From: Zeus faber
Taxonomy: Eukaryota; Chordata; Actinopteri; Zeiformes; Zeidae
Reading direction: 5' to 3'
Assembly: GCA_960531495.1 (NCBI GenBank)
Contig: OY482861.1
Coordinates: forward strand, 434,001-498,000
Length of the DNA: 64,000 nucleotides
The notes beneath the pieces were generated by a model. It was not told where the DNA came from, searched no databases, and saw nothing but the letters and a program-made list of their open reading frames with translations. This document shows positions 35,212 to 48,740 of this stretch, piece after piece. The position numbers were made by a program, and so were the translations under genes. Position 1 is the stretch's first letter; each line of letters opens with the position of its first letter.

Positions 35212-38200
35212 GAGTAAAGGTTTCTGTCATGACTCTCTAGGACCTGCTCAGATAGTGTAAATACTGTTATGAACTGATTTGTAATGGGAAAGTATTGTTT
35301 GCAAAACAGTTTTTGGCACATCTAACAAGTTTTTCTGAAATTACAAGCATTTGCATAAAAACCTGCATGGATGGCAAACAAGGCATTTTCAGGCAATTTA
35401 AAGACTGAAAGAATGTTTTGAATAAAGGTTTCTGTCATGACTCTGTAGGAACTGCTCAGATAGTGTAAATACTGTTATAAACTCATTTGTAATTGGAAAG
35501 TACTGTTTGCAAAATAGTTTTTGGCACATCTAACAAGTTTTTCTGAAATTATGAGCATTTTCATAAAAACCTGCATGGATGGCAAACAAGGCATTTTCAG
35601 GCAATTTAAAGACTGAAAGAATGTTTTGAATAAAGGTTTCTGTCATGACTCTGTAGGAACTGCTCAGATAGTGTAAATACTGTTATAAACTCATTTGTAA
35701 TTGGAAAGTACTGTTTGCAAAATAGTTTTTGGCACATCTAACAAGTTTTTCTGAAATTATGAGCATTTTCATAAAAAACTGCATGGATGGCAAACAAGGC
35801 ATTTTGAGGCAATTTAAAGACTGAAAGGATGTTTTGAGTAAAGGTTTCTGTCATGACTCTCTAGGACCTGCTCAGATAGTGTAAATACTGTTATGAACTG
35901 ATTTGTAATGGGAAAGTATTGTTTGCAAAACAGTTTTTGGCACATCTAACAAGTTTTTCTGAAATTACAAGCATTTGCATAAAAACCTGCATGGATGGCA
36001 AACAAGGCATTTTCAGGCAATTTAAAGACTGAAAGAATGTTTTGAATAAAGGTTTCTGTCATGACTCTGTAGGAACTGCTCAGATAGTGTAAATACTGTT
36101 ATAAACTCATTTGTAATTGGAAAGTACTGTTTGCAAAATAGTTTTTGGCACATCTAACAAGTTTTTCTGAAATTATGAGCATTTTCATAAAAACCTGCAT
36201 GGATGGCAAACAAGGCATTTTCAGGCAATTTAAAGACTGAAAGAATGTTTTGAATAAAGGTTTCTGTCATGACTCTGTAGGAACTGCTCAGATAGTGTAA
36301 ATACTGTTATGAACTCATTTGTAATTGGAAAGTACTGTTTGCAAAATAGTTTTTGGCACATCTAACAAGTTTTTCTGAAATTATGAGCATTTTCATAAAA
36401 AACTGCATGGATGGCAAACAAAGCATTTTGAGGCAATTTAAAGACTGAAAGGATGTTTTGAGTAAAGGTTTCTGTCATGACTCTCTAGGACCTGCTCAGA
36501 TAGTGTAAATACTGTTATGAACTGATTTGTAATGGGAAAGTACTGTTTACAAAACAGTTTTTGGCACATCTAACAAGTTTTTCTGAAATTACGTGCAGTT
36601 TCATAAAAACCTGCATGGGTGGCAAACAAGGCATTTTCAGGCAATTTAAAGACTGAAAGGATGTTTTGAGTAAAGGTTTCTGTCATAACTCTGTAGGAAC
36701 TGCTCAGATAGTGTAAATACTGTTATGAACTGATTTGTAATGGGAAAGTACTGTTTGCAAAAGAGTTTTTGGCACATCTAACAAGTTTTTCTGAAATTAC
36801 GAGCATTTTCATAAAAACCTGCATGGATGGCAAACAAGGCATTTTCAGGCAATTTAAAGACTGAAAGGATGTTTTGAGTAAAGGTTTCTGTCATGACTCT
36901 GTAGGACCTGCTCAGATAGTGTAAATACTGTTATGAACTGATTTGTAATGTGAAAGTACTGTTTGCAAAAGTGTTTTTGGCACATCTAACAAGTTTTTCT
37001 GAAATTACGAGCAGTTTCATAAAAACCTGCATGGGGGGCAAACATGGCATTTTCAGGCAATTTAAAGACTGAAAGGATGTTTTGAGTAAAGGTTTCTGTC
37101 ATGACTCTCTAGGACCTGCTCAGATAGTGTAAATACTGTTATGAACTGATTTGTAATGGGAAAGTACTGTTTGCAGAACAGTTTTTGGCACATCTAACAA
37201 TTTTTTTCAGAAATTACGAGCAGTTTCATAAAAACCTGCATGGATGGCAAACAAGGCATTTTCAGGCAATTTAAAGACTGAAAGGATGTTTTGAGTAAAG
37301 GTTTCTGTCATGACTCTCTAGGACCTGCTCAGATAGTGTAAATACTGTTATGAACTGATTTGTAATGGGAAAGTACTGTTTGCAAAACAGTTTTTGGCAC
37401 ATCTAACAAGTTTTTCTGAAATTACAAGCATTTTCATAAAAACCTGCATGGATGGCAAACAAGGCATTTTCAGGAAATTTAAAGACCGAAAGAATGTTTG
37501 GAGTAAAGGTTTCTGTCATGACTCTGTAGGAACTGCTCAGATAGTGTAAATACTGTTATGAACTCATTTGTAATGGGAAAGTACTGTTTGCAAAACAGTT
37601 TTTGGCACATCTAACAAGTTTTTCTGAAATTACAAGCATTTTCATAAAAACCTGCATGGATGGAAAACAAGGCATTTTCAGGAAATTTAAAGACCGAAAG
37701 AATGTTTTGAGTAAAGGTTTCTGTCATGACTCTGTAGGAACTGCTCAGATAGTGTAAATACTGTTATGAACTCATTTGTAATGGGAAAGTACTGTTTGCA
37801 GAACAGTTTTTGGCACATCTTACAATTTTTTTCTGAAATTACGAGCATTTTCATAAAAACCTGCATGGATGGCAAACAAGGCATTTTCAGGCAATTTAAA
37901 GACTGAAAGGATGTTTTGAGTAAAGGTTTCTGTCATGACTCTGTAGGAACTGCTCAGATAGTGTAAATACTGTTATGAACTGATTTGTAATGGGAAAGTA
38001 CTGTTTGCAAAAGAGTTTTTGGCACATCTAACAAGTTTTTCTGAAATTACGAGCAGTTTCATAAAAACCTGCATGGGGGGCAAACATGGCATTTTGAGGC
38101 AATTTAAAGACTGAAAGGATGTTTTGAGTAAAGGTTTCTGTCATGACTCTCTAGGACCTGCTCAGATAGTGTAAATACTGTTATGAACTGATTTGTAATG

Positions 38201-38510
38201 GGAAAGAACTGTTTGCAGAACAGTTTTTGGCACATCTAACAATTTTTTTCAGAAATTACGAGCAGTTTCATAAAAACCTGCATGGATGGCAAACAAGGCA
38301 TTTTCAGGCAATTTAAAGACTGAAAGGATGTTTTGAGTAAGGTTTCTGTCATGACTCTCTAGGACCTGCTCAGATAGTGTAAATACTGTTATGAACTGAT
38401 TTGTAATGGGAAAGTACTGTTTGCAAAACAGTTTTTGGCACATCTAACAAGTTTTTCTGAAATTACAAGCATTTTCATAAAAACCTGCATGGATGGCAAA
38501 CAAGGCATTT
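35212..38510 (+). repeat. 16-monomer block repeated 19.4 kb away, copy 1 (offset 19358)
   Basis: The order is Q S S Q S S F X A' B C D E A B C-. It recurs at 54570-57868 at offset 19358 (93 monomers). Shared variants include caaaagtg, gtttggag near 37498 and 56856, and gagtaagg. Private to this copy are tgtttacaaaacag near 36548, caaagcatt near 36419 and aaagaactg near 38206. Confidence 0.75.
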
Positions 38511-38958
38511 TCAGGAAATTTAAAGACCGAAAGAATGTTTTGAGTAAAGGTTTCTGTCATGACTCTGTAGGAACTGCTCAGATAGTGTAAATACTGTTAT
38601 GAACTCATTTGTAATGGGAAAGTACTGTTTGCAAAACAGTTTTTGGCACATCTAACAAGTTTTTCTGAAATTACAAGCATTTTCATAAAAACCTGCATGG
38701 ATGGAAAACAAGGCATTTTCAGGAAATTTAAAGACCGAAAGAATGTTTTGAGTAAAGGTTTCTGTCATGACTCTGTAGGAACTGCTCAGATAGTGTAAAT
38801 ACTGTTATGAACTCATTTGTAATGGGAAAGTACTGTTTGCAGAACAGTTTTTGGCACATCTTACAATTTTTTTCTGAAATTACGAGCATTTTCATAAAAA
38901 CCTGCATGGATGGCAAACAAGGCATTTTCAGGCAATTTAAAGACTGAAAGGATGTTTT
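38126..38958 (+). repeat. 4-monomer unit B-C--D-E, copy 1 of an adjacent pair (833 bp)
   Basis: B, C- (gagtaagg), D and E, repeated exactly in the next 833 bases. Both B copies share aaagaactg (near 38206 and 39039), which I did not see elsewhere, so this duplication is recent. Confidence 0.9.
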
Positions 38959-39791
38959 GAGTAAAGGTTTCTGTCATGACTCTCTAGGACCTGCTCAGAT
39001 AGTGTAAATACTGTTATGAACTGATTTGTAATGGGAAAGAACTGTTTGCAGAACAGTTTTTGGCACATCTAACAATTTTTTTCAGAAATTACGAGCAGTT
39101 TCATAAAAACCTGCATGGATGGCAAACAAGGCATTTTCAGGCAATTTAAAGACTGAAAGGATGTTTTGAGTAAGGTTTCTGTCATGACTCTCTAGGACCT
39201 GCTCAGATAGTGTAAATACTGTTATGAACTGATTTGTAATGGGAAAGTACTGTTTGCAAAACAGTTTTTGGCACATCTAACAAGTTTTTCTGAAATTACA
39301 AGCATTTTCATAAAAACCTGCATGGATGGCAAACAAGGCATTTTCAGGAAATTTAAAGACCGAAAGAATGTTTTGAGTAAAGGTTTCTGTCATGACTCTG
39401 TAGGAACTGCTCAGATAGTGTAAATACTGTTATGAACTCATTTGTAATGGGAAAGTACTGTTTGCAAAACAGTTTTTGGCACATCTAACAAGTTTTTCTG
39501 AAATTACAAGCATTTTCATAAAAACCTGCATGGATGGAAAACAAGGCATTTTCAGGAAATTTAAAGACCGAAAGAATGTTTTGAGTAAAGGTTTCTGTCA
39601 TGACTCTGTAGGAACTGCTCAGATAGTGTAAATACTGTTATGAACTCATTTGTAATGGGAAAGTACTGTTTGCAGAACAGTTTTTGGCACATCTTACAAT
39701 TTTTTTCTGAAATTACGAGCATTTTCATAAAAACCTGCATGGATGGCAAACAAGGCATTTTCAGGCAATTTAAAGACTGAAAGGATGTTTT
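38959..39791 (+). repeat. 4-monomer unit B-C--D-E, copy 2 of an adjacent pair (833 bp)
   Basis: The same four monomers, with the same private aaagaactg and gagtaagg. I saw no difference between the two copies. It is followed by A' F G A. Confidence 0.9.
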
Positions 39792-41247
39792 GAGTAAAGG
39801 TTTCTGTCATGACTCTGTAGGACCTGCTCAGATAGTGTAAATACTGTTATGAACTGATTTGTAATGTGAAAGTACTGTTTGCAAAAGAGTTTTTGGCACA
39901 TCTAACAAGTTTTTCTGAAATTACGAGCAGTTTCATAAAAACCTGCATGGGGGGCAAACATGGCATTTTCAGGCAATTTAAAGACTGAAAGGATGTTTTG
40001 AGTAAAGGTTTCTGTCATGACTCTCTAGGACCTGCTCAGATAGTGTAAATACTGTTATGAACTGATTTGTAATGGGAAAGTACTGTTTGCAAAACAGTTT
40101 TTGGCACATCTAACAAGGTTTTCTGAAATTACGTGCAGTTTCATAAAAACCTGCATGGGTGGCAAACAAGGCATTTTCAGACAATTTAAAGACTGAAAGG
40201 ATGTTTTGAGTAAAGGTATCTGTCATAACTCTGTAGGAACTGCTCAGATAGTGTAAATACTGTTATGAACTCATTTGTAATAGGAAAGTACTGTTTGCAG
40301 AACAGTTTTTGGCACATCTTACAATTTTTTTCTGATTTTACGAGCATTTTCATAAAAACCTGCATGGATGGCAAACAAGGCATTTTCAGGCAATTTAAAG
40401 ACTGAAAGGTTGTTTTGAGTAAAGGTTTCTGTCATGACTCTGTAGGACCTGCTCAGATAGTGTAAATACTGTTATGAACTGATTTGTAATGGGAAAGTAC
40501 TGTTTGCAAAAGAGTTTTTGGCACATCTAACAAGTTTTTCTGAAATTACGAGCAGTTTCATAAAAACCTGCATGGGGGGCAAACATGGCATTTTGAGGCA
40601 ATTTAAAGACTGAAAGGATGTTTTGAGTAAAGGTTTCTGTCATGACTCTCTAGGACCTGCTCAGATAGTGTAAATACTGTTATGAACTGATTTGTAATGG
40701 GAAAGTATTGTTTGCAAAACAGTTTTTGGCACATCTAACAAGTTTTTCTGAAATTACAAGCATTTGCATAAAAACCTGCATGGATGGCAAACAAGGCATT
40801 TTCAGGCAATTTAAAGACTGAAAGAATGTTTTGAATAAAGGTTTCTGTCATGACTCTGTAGGAACTGCTCAGATAGTGTAAATACTGTTATAAACTCATT
40901 TGTAATTGGAAAGTACTGTTTGCAAAATAGTTTTTGGCACATCTAACAAGTTTTTCTGAAATTATGAGCATTTTCATAAAAACCTGCATGGATGGCAAAC
41001 AAGGCATTTTCAGGCAATTTAAAGACTGAAAGAATGTTTTGAATAAAGGTTTCTGTCATGACTCTGTAGGAACTGCTCAGATAGTGTAAATACTGTTATA
41101 AACTCATTTGTAATTGGAAAGTACTGTTTGCAAAATAGTTTTGGCACATCTAACAAGTTTTTCTGAAATTATGAGCATTTTCATAAAAAACTGCATGGAT
41201 GGCAAACAAGGCATTTTGAGGCAATTTAAAGACTGAAAGGATGTTTT

Positions 41248-43535
41248 GAGTAAAGGTTTCTGTCATGACTCTCTAGGACCTGCTCAGATAGTGTAAATAC
41301 TGTTATGAACTGATTTGTAATGGGAAAGTATTGTTTGCAAAACAGTTTTTGGCACATCTAACAAGTTTTTCTGAAATTACAAGCATTTGCATAAAAACCT
41401 GCATGGATGGCAAACAAGGCATTTTCAGGCAATTTAAAGACTGAAAGAATGTTTTGAATAAAGGTTTCTGTCATGACTCTGTAGGAACTGCTCAGATAGT
41501 GTAAATACTGTTATAAACTCATTTGTAATTGGAAAGTACTGTTTGCAAAATAGTTTTTGGCACATCTAACAAGTTTTTCTGAAATTATGAGCATTTTCAT
41601 AAAAACCTGCATGGATGGCAAACAAGGCATTTTCAGGCAATTTAAAGACTGAAAGAATGTTTTGAATAAAGGTTTCTGTCATGACTCTGTAGGAACTGCT
41701 CAGATAGTGTAAATACTGTTATGAACTCATTTGTAATTGGAAAGTACTGTTTGCAAAATAGTTTTTGGCACATCTAACAAGTTTTTCTGAAATTATGAGC
41801 ATTTTCATAAAAAACTGCATGGATGGCAAACAAGGCATTTTGAGGCAATTTAAAGACTGAAAGGATGTTTTGAGTAAAGGTTTCTGTCATGACTCTCTAG
41901 GACCTGCTCAGATAGTGTAAATACTGTTATGAACTGATTTGTAATGGGAAAGTACTGTTTGCAAAACAGTTTTTGGCACATCTAACAAGTTTTTCTGAAA
42001 TTACGTGCAGTTTCATAAAAACCTGCATGGGTGGCAAACAAGGCATTTTCAGGCAATTTAAAGACTGAAAGGATGTTTTGAGTAAAGGTTTCTGTCATAA
42101 CTCTGTAGGAACTGCTCAGATAGTGTAAATACTGTTATGAACTGATTTGTAATGGGAAAGTACTGTTTGCAAAAGAGTTTTTGGCACATCTAACAAGTTT
42201 TTCTGAAATTACGAGCATTTTCATAAAAACTGCATGGATGGCAAACAAGGCATTTTCAGGCAATTTAAAGACTGAAAGGATGTTTTGAGTAAAGGTTTCT
42301 GTCATGACTCTGTAGGACCTGCTCAGATAGTGTAAATACTGTTATGAACTGATTTGTAATGTGAAAGTACTGTTTGCAAAAGTGTTTTTGGCACATCTAA
42401 CAAGTTTTTCTGAAATTACGAGCAGTTTCATAAAAACCTGCATGGGGGGCAAACATGGCATTTTCAGGCAATTTAAAGACTGAAAGGATGTTTTGAGTAA
42501 AGGTTTCTGTCATGACTCTCTAGGACCTGCTCAGATAGTGTAAATACTGTTATGAACTGATTTGTAATGGGAAAGTACTGTTTGCAGAACAGTTTTTGGC
42601 ACATCTAACAATTTTTTTCAGAAATTACGAGCAGTTTCATAAAAACCTGCATGGATGGCAAACAAGGCATTTTCAGGCAATTTAAAGACTGAAAGGATGT
42701 TTTGAGTAAGGTTTCTGTCATGACTCTCTAGGACCTGCTCAGATAGTGTAAATACTGTTATGAACTGATTTGTAATGGGAAAGTACTGTTTGCAAAACAG
42801 TTTTTGGCACATCTAACAAGTTTTTCTGAAATTACAAGCATTTTCATAAAAACCTGCATGGATGGCAAACAAGGCATTTTCAGGAAATTTAAAGACCGAA
42901 AGAATGTTTTGAGTAAAGGTTTCTGTCATGACTCTGTAGGAACTGCTCAGATAGTGTAAATACTGTTATGAACTCATTTGTAATGGGAAAGTACTGTTTG
43001 CAAAACAGTTTTTGGCACATCTAACAAGTTTTTCTGAAATTACAAGCATTTTCATAAAAACCTGCATGGATGGAAAACAAGGCATTTTCAGGAAATTTAA
43101 AGACCGAAAGAATGTTTTGAGTAAAGGTTTCTGTCATGACTCTGTAGGAACTGCTCAGATAGTGTAAATACTGTTATGAACTCATTTGTAATGGGAAAGT
43201 ACTGTTTGCAGAACAGTTTTTGGCACATCTTACAATTTTTTTCTGAAATTACGAGCATTTTCATAAAAACCTGCATGGATGGCAAACAAGGCATTTTCAG
43301 GCAATTTAAAGACTGAAAGGATGTTTTGAGTAAAGGTTTCTGTCATGACTCTGTAGGACCTGCTCAGATAGTGTAAATACTGTTATGAACTGATTTGTAA
43401 TGTGAAAGTACTGTTTGCAAAAGAGTTTTTGGCACATCTAACAAGTTTTTCTGAAATTACGAGCAGTTTCATAAAAACCTGCATGGGGGGCAAACATGGC
43501 ATTTTCAGGCAATTTAAAGACTGAAAGGATGTTTT
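41248..43535 (+). repeat. 11-monomer unit, copy 1 of an adjacent pair (2288 bp)
   Basis: The order is Q S S F X A' B C- D E A'. The next 2288 bases repeat it. Both X monomers share a private two-base deletion, cataaaaactgc (near 42224 and 44512), where other X copies have cataaaaacctgc. This is strong evidence of direct copying. Confidence 0.88.
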
Positions 43536-45823
43536 GAGTAAAGGTTTCTGTCATGACTCTCTAGGACCTGCTCAGATAGTGTAAATACTGTTATGAACTG
43601 ATTTGTAATGGGAAAGTATTGTTTGCAAAACAGTTTTTGGCACATCTAACAAGTTTTTCTGAAATTACAAGCATTTGCATAAAAACCTGCATGGATGGCA
43701 AACAAGGCATTTTCAGGCAATTTAAAGACTGAAAGAATGTTTTGAATAAAGGTTTCTGTCATGACTCTGTAGGAACTGCTCAGATAGTGTAAATACTGTT
43801 ATAAACTCATTTGTAATTGGAAAGTACTGTTTGCAAAATAGTTTTTGGCACATCTAACAAGTTTTTCTGAAATTATGAGCATTTTCATAAAAACCTGCAT
43901 GGATGGCAAACAAGGCATTTTCAGGCAATTTAAAGACTGAAAGAATGTTTTGAATAAAGGTTTCTGTCATGACTCTGTAGGAACTGCTCAGATAGTGTAA
44001 ATACTGTTATGAACTCATTTGTAATTGGAAAGTACTGTTTGCAAAATAGTTTTTGGCACATCTAACAAGTTTTTCTGAAATTATGAGCATTTTCATAAAA
44101 AACTGCATGGATGGCAAACAAGGCATTTTGAGGCAATTTAAAGACTGAAAGGATGTTTTGAGTAAAGGTTTCTGTCATGACTCTCTAGGACCTGCTCAGA
44201 TAGTGTAAATACTGTTATGAACTGATTTGTAATGGGAAAGTACTGTTTGCAAAACAGTTTTTGGCACATCTAACAAGTTTTTCTGAAATTACGTGCAGTT
44301 TCATAAAAACCTGCATGGGTGGCAAACAAGGCATTTTCAGGCAATTTAAAGACTGAAAGGATGTTTTGAGTAAAGGTTTCTGTCATAACTCTGTAGGAAC
44401 TGCTCAGATAGTGTAAATACTGTTATGAACTGATTTGTAATGGGAAAGTACTGTTTGCAAAAGAGTTTTTGGCACATCTAACAAGTTTTTCTGAAATTAC
44501 GAGCATTTTCATAAAAACTGCATGGATGGCAAACAAGGCATTTTCAGGCAATTTAAAGACTGAAAGGATGTTTTGAGTAAAGGTTTCTGTCATGACTCTG
44601 TAGGACCTGCTCAGATAGTGTAAATACTGTTATGAACTGATTTGTAATGTGAAAGTACTGTTTGCAAAAGTGTTTTTGGCACATCTAACAAGTTTTTCTG
44701 AAATTACGAGCAGTTTCATAAAAACCTGCATGGGGGGCAAACATGGCATTTTCAGGCAATTTAAAGACTGAAAGGATGTTTTGAGTAAAGGTTTCTGTCA
44801 TGACTCTCTAGGACCTGCTCAGATAGTGTAAATACTGTTATGAACTGATTTGTAATGGGAAAGTACTGTTTGCAGAACAGTTTTTGGCACATCTAACAAT
44901 TTTTTTCAGAAATTACGAGCAGTTTCATAAAAACCTGCATGGATGGCAAACAAGGCATTTTCAGGCAATTTAAAGACTGAAAGGATGTTTTGAGTAAGGT
45001 TTCTGTCATGACTCTCTAGGACCTGCTCAGATAGTGTAAATACTGTTATGAACTGATTTGTAATGGGAAAGTACTGTTTGCAAAACAGTTTTTGGCACAT
45101 CTAACAAGTTTTTCTGAAATTACAAGCATTTTCATAAAAACCTGCATGGATGGCAAACAAGGCATTTTCAGGAAATTTAAAGACCGAAAGAATGTTTTGA
45201 GTAAAGGTTTCTGTCATGACTCTGTAGGAACTGCTCAGATAGTGTAAATACTGTTATGAACTCATTTGTAATGGGAAAGTACTGTTTGCAAAACAGTTTT
45301 TGGCACATCTAACAAGTTTTTCTGAAATTACAAGCATTTTCATAAAAACCTGCATGGATGGAAAACAAGGCATTTTCAGGAAATTTAAAGACCGAAAGAA
45401 TGTTTTGAGTAAAGGTTTCTGTCATGACTCTGTAGGAACTGCTCAGATAGTGTAAATACTGTTATGAACTCATTTGTAATGGGAAAGTACTGTTTGCAGA
45501 ACAGTTTTTGGCACATCTTACAATTTTTTTCTGAAATTACGAGCATTTTCATAAAAACCTGCATGGATGGCAAACAAGGCATTTTCAGGCAATTTAAAGA
45601 CTGAAAGGATGTTTTGAGTAAAGGTTTCTGTCATGACTCTGTAGGACCTGCTCAGATAGTGTAAATACTGTTATGAACTGATTTGTAATGTGAAAGTACT
45701 GTTTGCAAAAGAGTTTTTGGCACATCTAACAAGTTTTTCTGAAATTACGAGCAGTTTCATAAAAACCTGCATGGGGGGCAAACATGGCATTTTCAGGCAA
45801 TTTAAAGACTGAAAGGATGTTTT
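43536..45823 (+). repeat. 11-monomer unit, copy 2 of an adjacent pair (2288 bp)
   Basis: Same order and the same two-base deletion in X as copy 1. It is followed by F G A', where F carries acaaggttttc and cagacaattt as in other F-G pairs of domain III. Confidence 0.88.
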
Positions 45824-48322
45824 GAGTAAAGGTTTCTGTCATGACTCTCTAGGACCTGCTCAGATAGTGTAAATACTGTTATGAACTGATTTGTAATGGG
45901 AAAGTACTGTTTGCAAAACAGTTTTTGGCACATCTAACAAGGTTTTCTGAAATTACGTGCAGTTTCATAAAAACCTGCATGGGTGGCAAACAAGGCATTT
46001 TCAGACAATTTAAAGACTGAAAGGATGTTTTGAGTAAAGGTATCTGTCATAACTCTGTAGGAACTGCTCAGATAGTGTAAATACTGTTATGAACTCATTT
46101 GTAATAGGAAAGTACTGTTTGCAGAACAGTTTTTGGCACATCTTACAATTTTTTTCTGATTTTACGAGCATTTTCATAAAAACCTGGATGGATGGCAAAC
46201 AAGGCATTTTCAGGCAATTTAAAGACTGAAAGGATGTTTTGAGTAAAGGTTTCTGTCATGACTCTGTAGGACCTGCTCAGATAGTGTAAATACTGTTATG
46301 AACTGATTTGTAATGTGAAAGTACTGTTTGCAAAAGTGTTTTTGGCACATCTAACAAGTTTTTCTGAAATTACGAGCAGTTTCATAAAAACCTGCATGGG
46401 GGGCAAACATGGCATTTTCAGGCAATTTAAAGACTGAAAGGATGTTTTGAGTAAAGGTTTCTGTCATGACTCTCTAGGACCTGCTCAGATAGTGTAAATA
46501 CTGTTATGAACTGATTTGTAATGGGAAAGTACTGTTTGCAGAACAGTTTTTGGCACATCTAACAATTTTTTTCAGAAATTACGAGCAGTTTCATAAAAAC
46601 CTGCATGGATGGCAAACAAGGCATTTTCAGGCAATTTAAAGACTGAAAGGATGTTTTGAGTAAAGGTTTCTGTCATGACTCTCTAGGACCTGCTCAGATA
46701 GTGTAAATACTGTTATGAACTGATTTGTAATGGGAAAGTACTGTTTGCAAAACAGTTTTTGGCACATCTAACAAGTTTTTCTGAAATTACAAGCATTTTC
46801 ATAAAAACCTGCATGGATGGCAAACAAGGCATTTTCAGGAAATTTAAAGACCGAAAGAATGTTTGGAGTAAAGGTTTCTGTCATGACTCTGTAGGAACTG
46901 CTCAGATAGTGTAAATACTGTTATGAACTCATTTGTAATGGGAAAGTACTGTTTGCAAAACAGTTTTTGGCACATCTAACAAGTTTTTCTGAAATTACAA
47001 GCATTTTCATAAAAACCTGCATGGATGGAAAACAAGGCATTTTCAGGAAATTTAAAGACCGAAAGAATGTTTTGAGTAAAGGTTTCTGTCATGACTCTGT
47101 AGGAACTGCTCAGATAGTGTAAATACTGTTATGAACTCATTTGTAATGGGAAAGTACTGTTTGCAGAACAGTTTTTGGCACATCTTACAATTTTTTTCTG
47201 AAATTACGAGCATTTTCATAAAAACCTGCATGGATGGCAAACAAGGCATTTTCAGGCAATTTAAAGACTGAAAGGATGTTTTGAGTAAAGGTTTCTGTCA
47301 TGACTCTGTAGGAACTGCTCAGATAGTGTAAATACTGTTATGAACTGATTTGTAATGGGAAAGTACTGTTTGCAAAAGAGTTTTTGGCACATCTAACAAG
47401 TTTTTCTGAAATTACGAGCAGTTTCATAAAAACCTGCATGGGGGGCAAACATGGCATTTTGAGGCAATTTAAAGACTGAAAGGATGTTTTGAGTAAAGGT
47501 TTCTGTCATGACTCTCTAGGACCTGCTCAGATAGTGTAAATACTGTTATGAACTGATTTGTAATGGGAAAGTACTGTTTGCAGAACAGTTTTTGGCACAT
47601 CTAACAATTTTTTTCAGAAATTACGAGCAGTTTCATAAAAACCTGCATGGATGGCAAACAAGGCATTTTCAGGCAATTTAAAGACTGAAAGGATGTTTTG
47701 AGTAAGGTTTCTGTCATGACTCTCTAGGACCTGCTCAGATAGTGTAAATACTGTTATGAACTGATTTGTAATGGGAAAGTACTGTTTGCAGAACAGTTTT
47801 TGGCACATCTAACAATTTTTTTCAGAAATTACGAGCAGTTTCATAAAAACCTGCATGGATGGCAAACAAGGCATTTTCAGGCAATTTAAAGACTGAAAGG
47901 ATGTTTTGAGTAAGGTTTCTGTCATGACTCTCTAGGACCTGCTCAGATAGTGTAAATACTGTTATGAACTGATTTGTAATGGGAAAGTACTGTTTGCAAA
48001 ACAGTTTTTGGCACATCTAACAAGTTTTTCTGAAATTACAAGCATTTTCATAAAAACCTGCATGGATGGCAAACAAGGCATTTTCAGGAAATTTAAAGAC
48101 CGAAAGAATGTTTTGAGTAAAGGTTTCTGTCATGACTCTGTAGGAACTGCTCAGATAGTGTAAATACTGTTATGAACTCATTTGTAATGGGAAAGTACTG
48201 TTTGCAAAACAGTTTTTGGCACATCTAACAAGTTTTTCTGAAATTACAAGCATTTTCATAAAAACCTGCATGGATGGAAAACAAGGCATTTTCAGGAAAT
48301 TTAAAGACCGAAAGAATGTTTT

Positions 48323-48740
48323 GAGTAAAGGTTTCTGTCATGACTCTGTAGGAACTGCTCAGATAGTGTAAATACTGTTATGAACTCATTTGTAATGGGA
48401 AAGTACTGTTTGCAGAACAGTTTTTGGCACATCTTACAATTTTTTTCTGAAATTACGAGCATTTTCATAAAAACCTGCATGGATGGCAAACAAGGCATTT
48501 TCAGGCAATTTAAAGACCGAAAGAATGTTTTGAGTAAAGGTTTCTGTCATGACTCTGTAGGAACTGCTCAGATAGTGTAAATACTGTTATGAACTCATTT
48601 GTAATGGGAAAGTACTGTTTGCAGAACAGTTTTTGGCACATCTTACAATTTTTTTCTGAAATTACGAGCATTTTCATAAAAACCTGCATGGATGGCAAAC
48701 AAGGCATTTTCAGGCAATTTAAAGACTGAAAGGATGTTTT
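48323..48740 (+). repeat. Single-monomer tandem duplication (E-E) with hybrid junction
   Basis: Two consecutive E monomers. The first ends ggcaatttaaagaccgaaagaatg, an E tail turning into a D tail, and the second ends with the normal E tail. The junction shows that an E was paired with a D one monomer out of step, with the exchange between positions about 183 and 194. Confidence 0.85.

Noticed and set aside
38249..38443. Minus-strand 64-codon reading frames in B/C- pairs (also 39082, 42618, 44906, 47614, 57607, 59273, 60105)
   Set aside because: They arise because the one-base deletion gagtaagg and the 209-bp B monomer shift the frame across a monomer junction. The sequence is the same satellite and there is no promoter or coding signal.
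48380..48580. Plus-strand 66-codon reading frame
   Set aside because: It crosses the E-E duplication junction, where a hybrid tail and a 209-bp unit change the frame. It is a chance opening.
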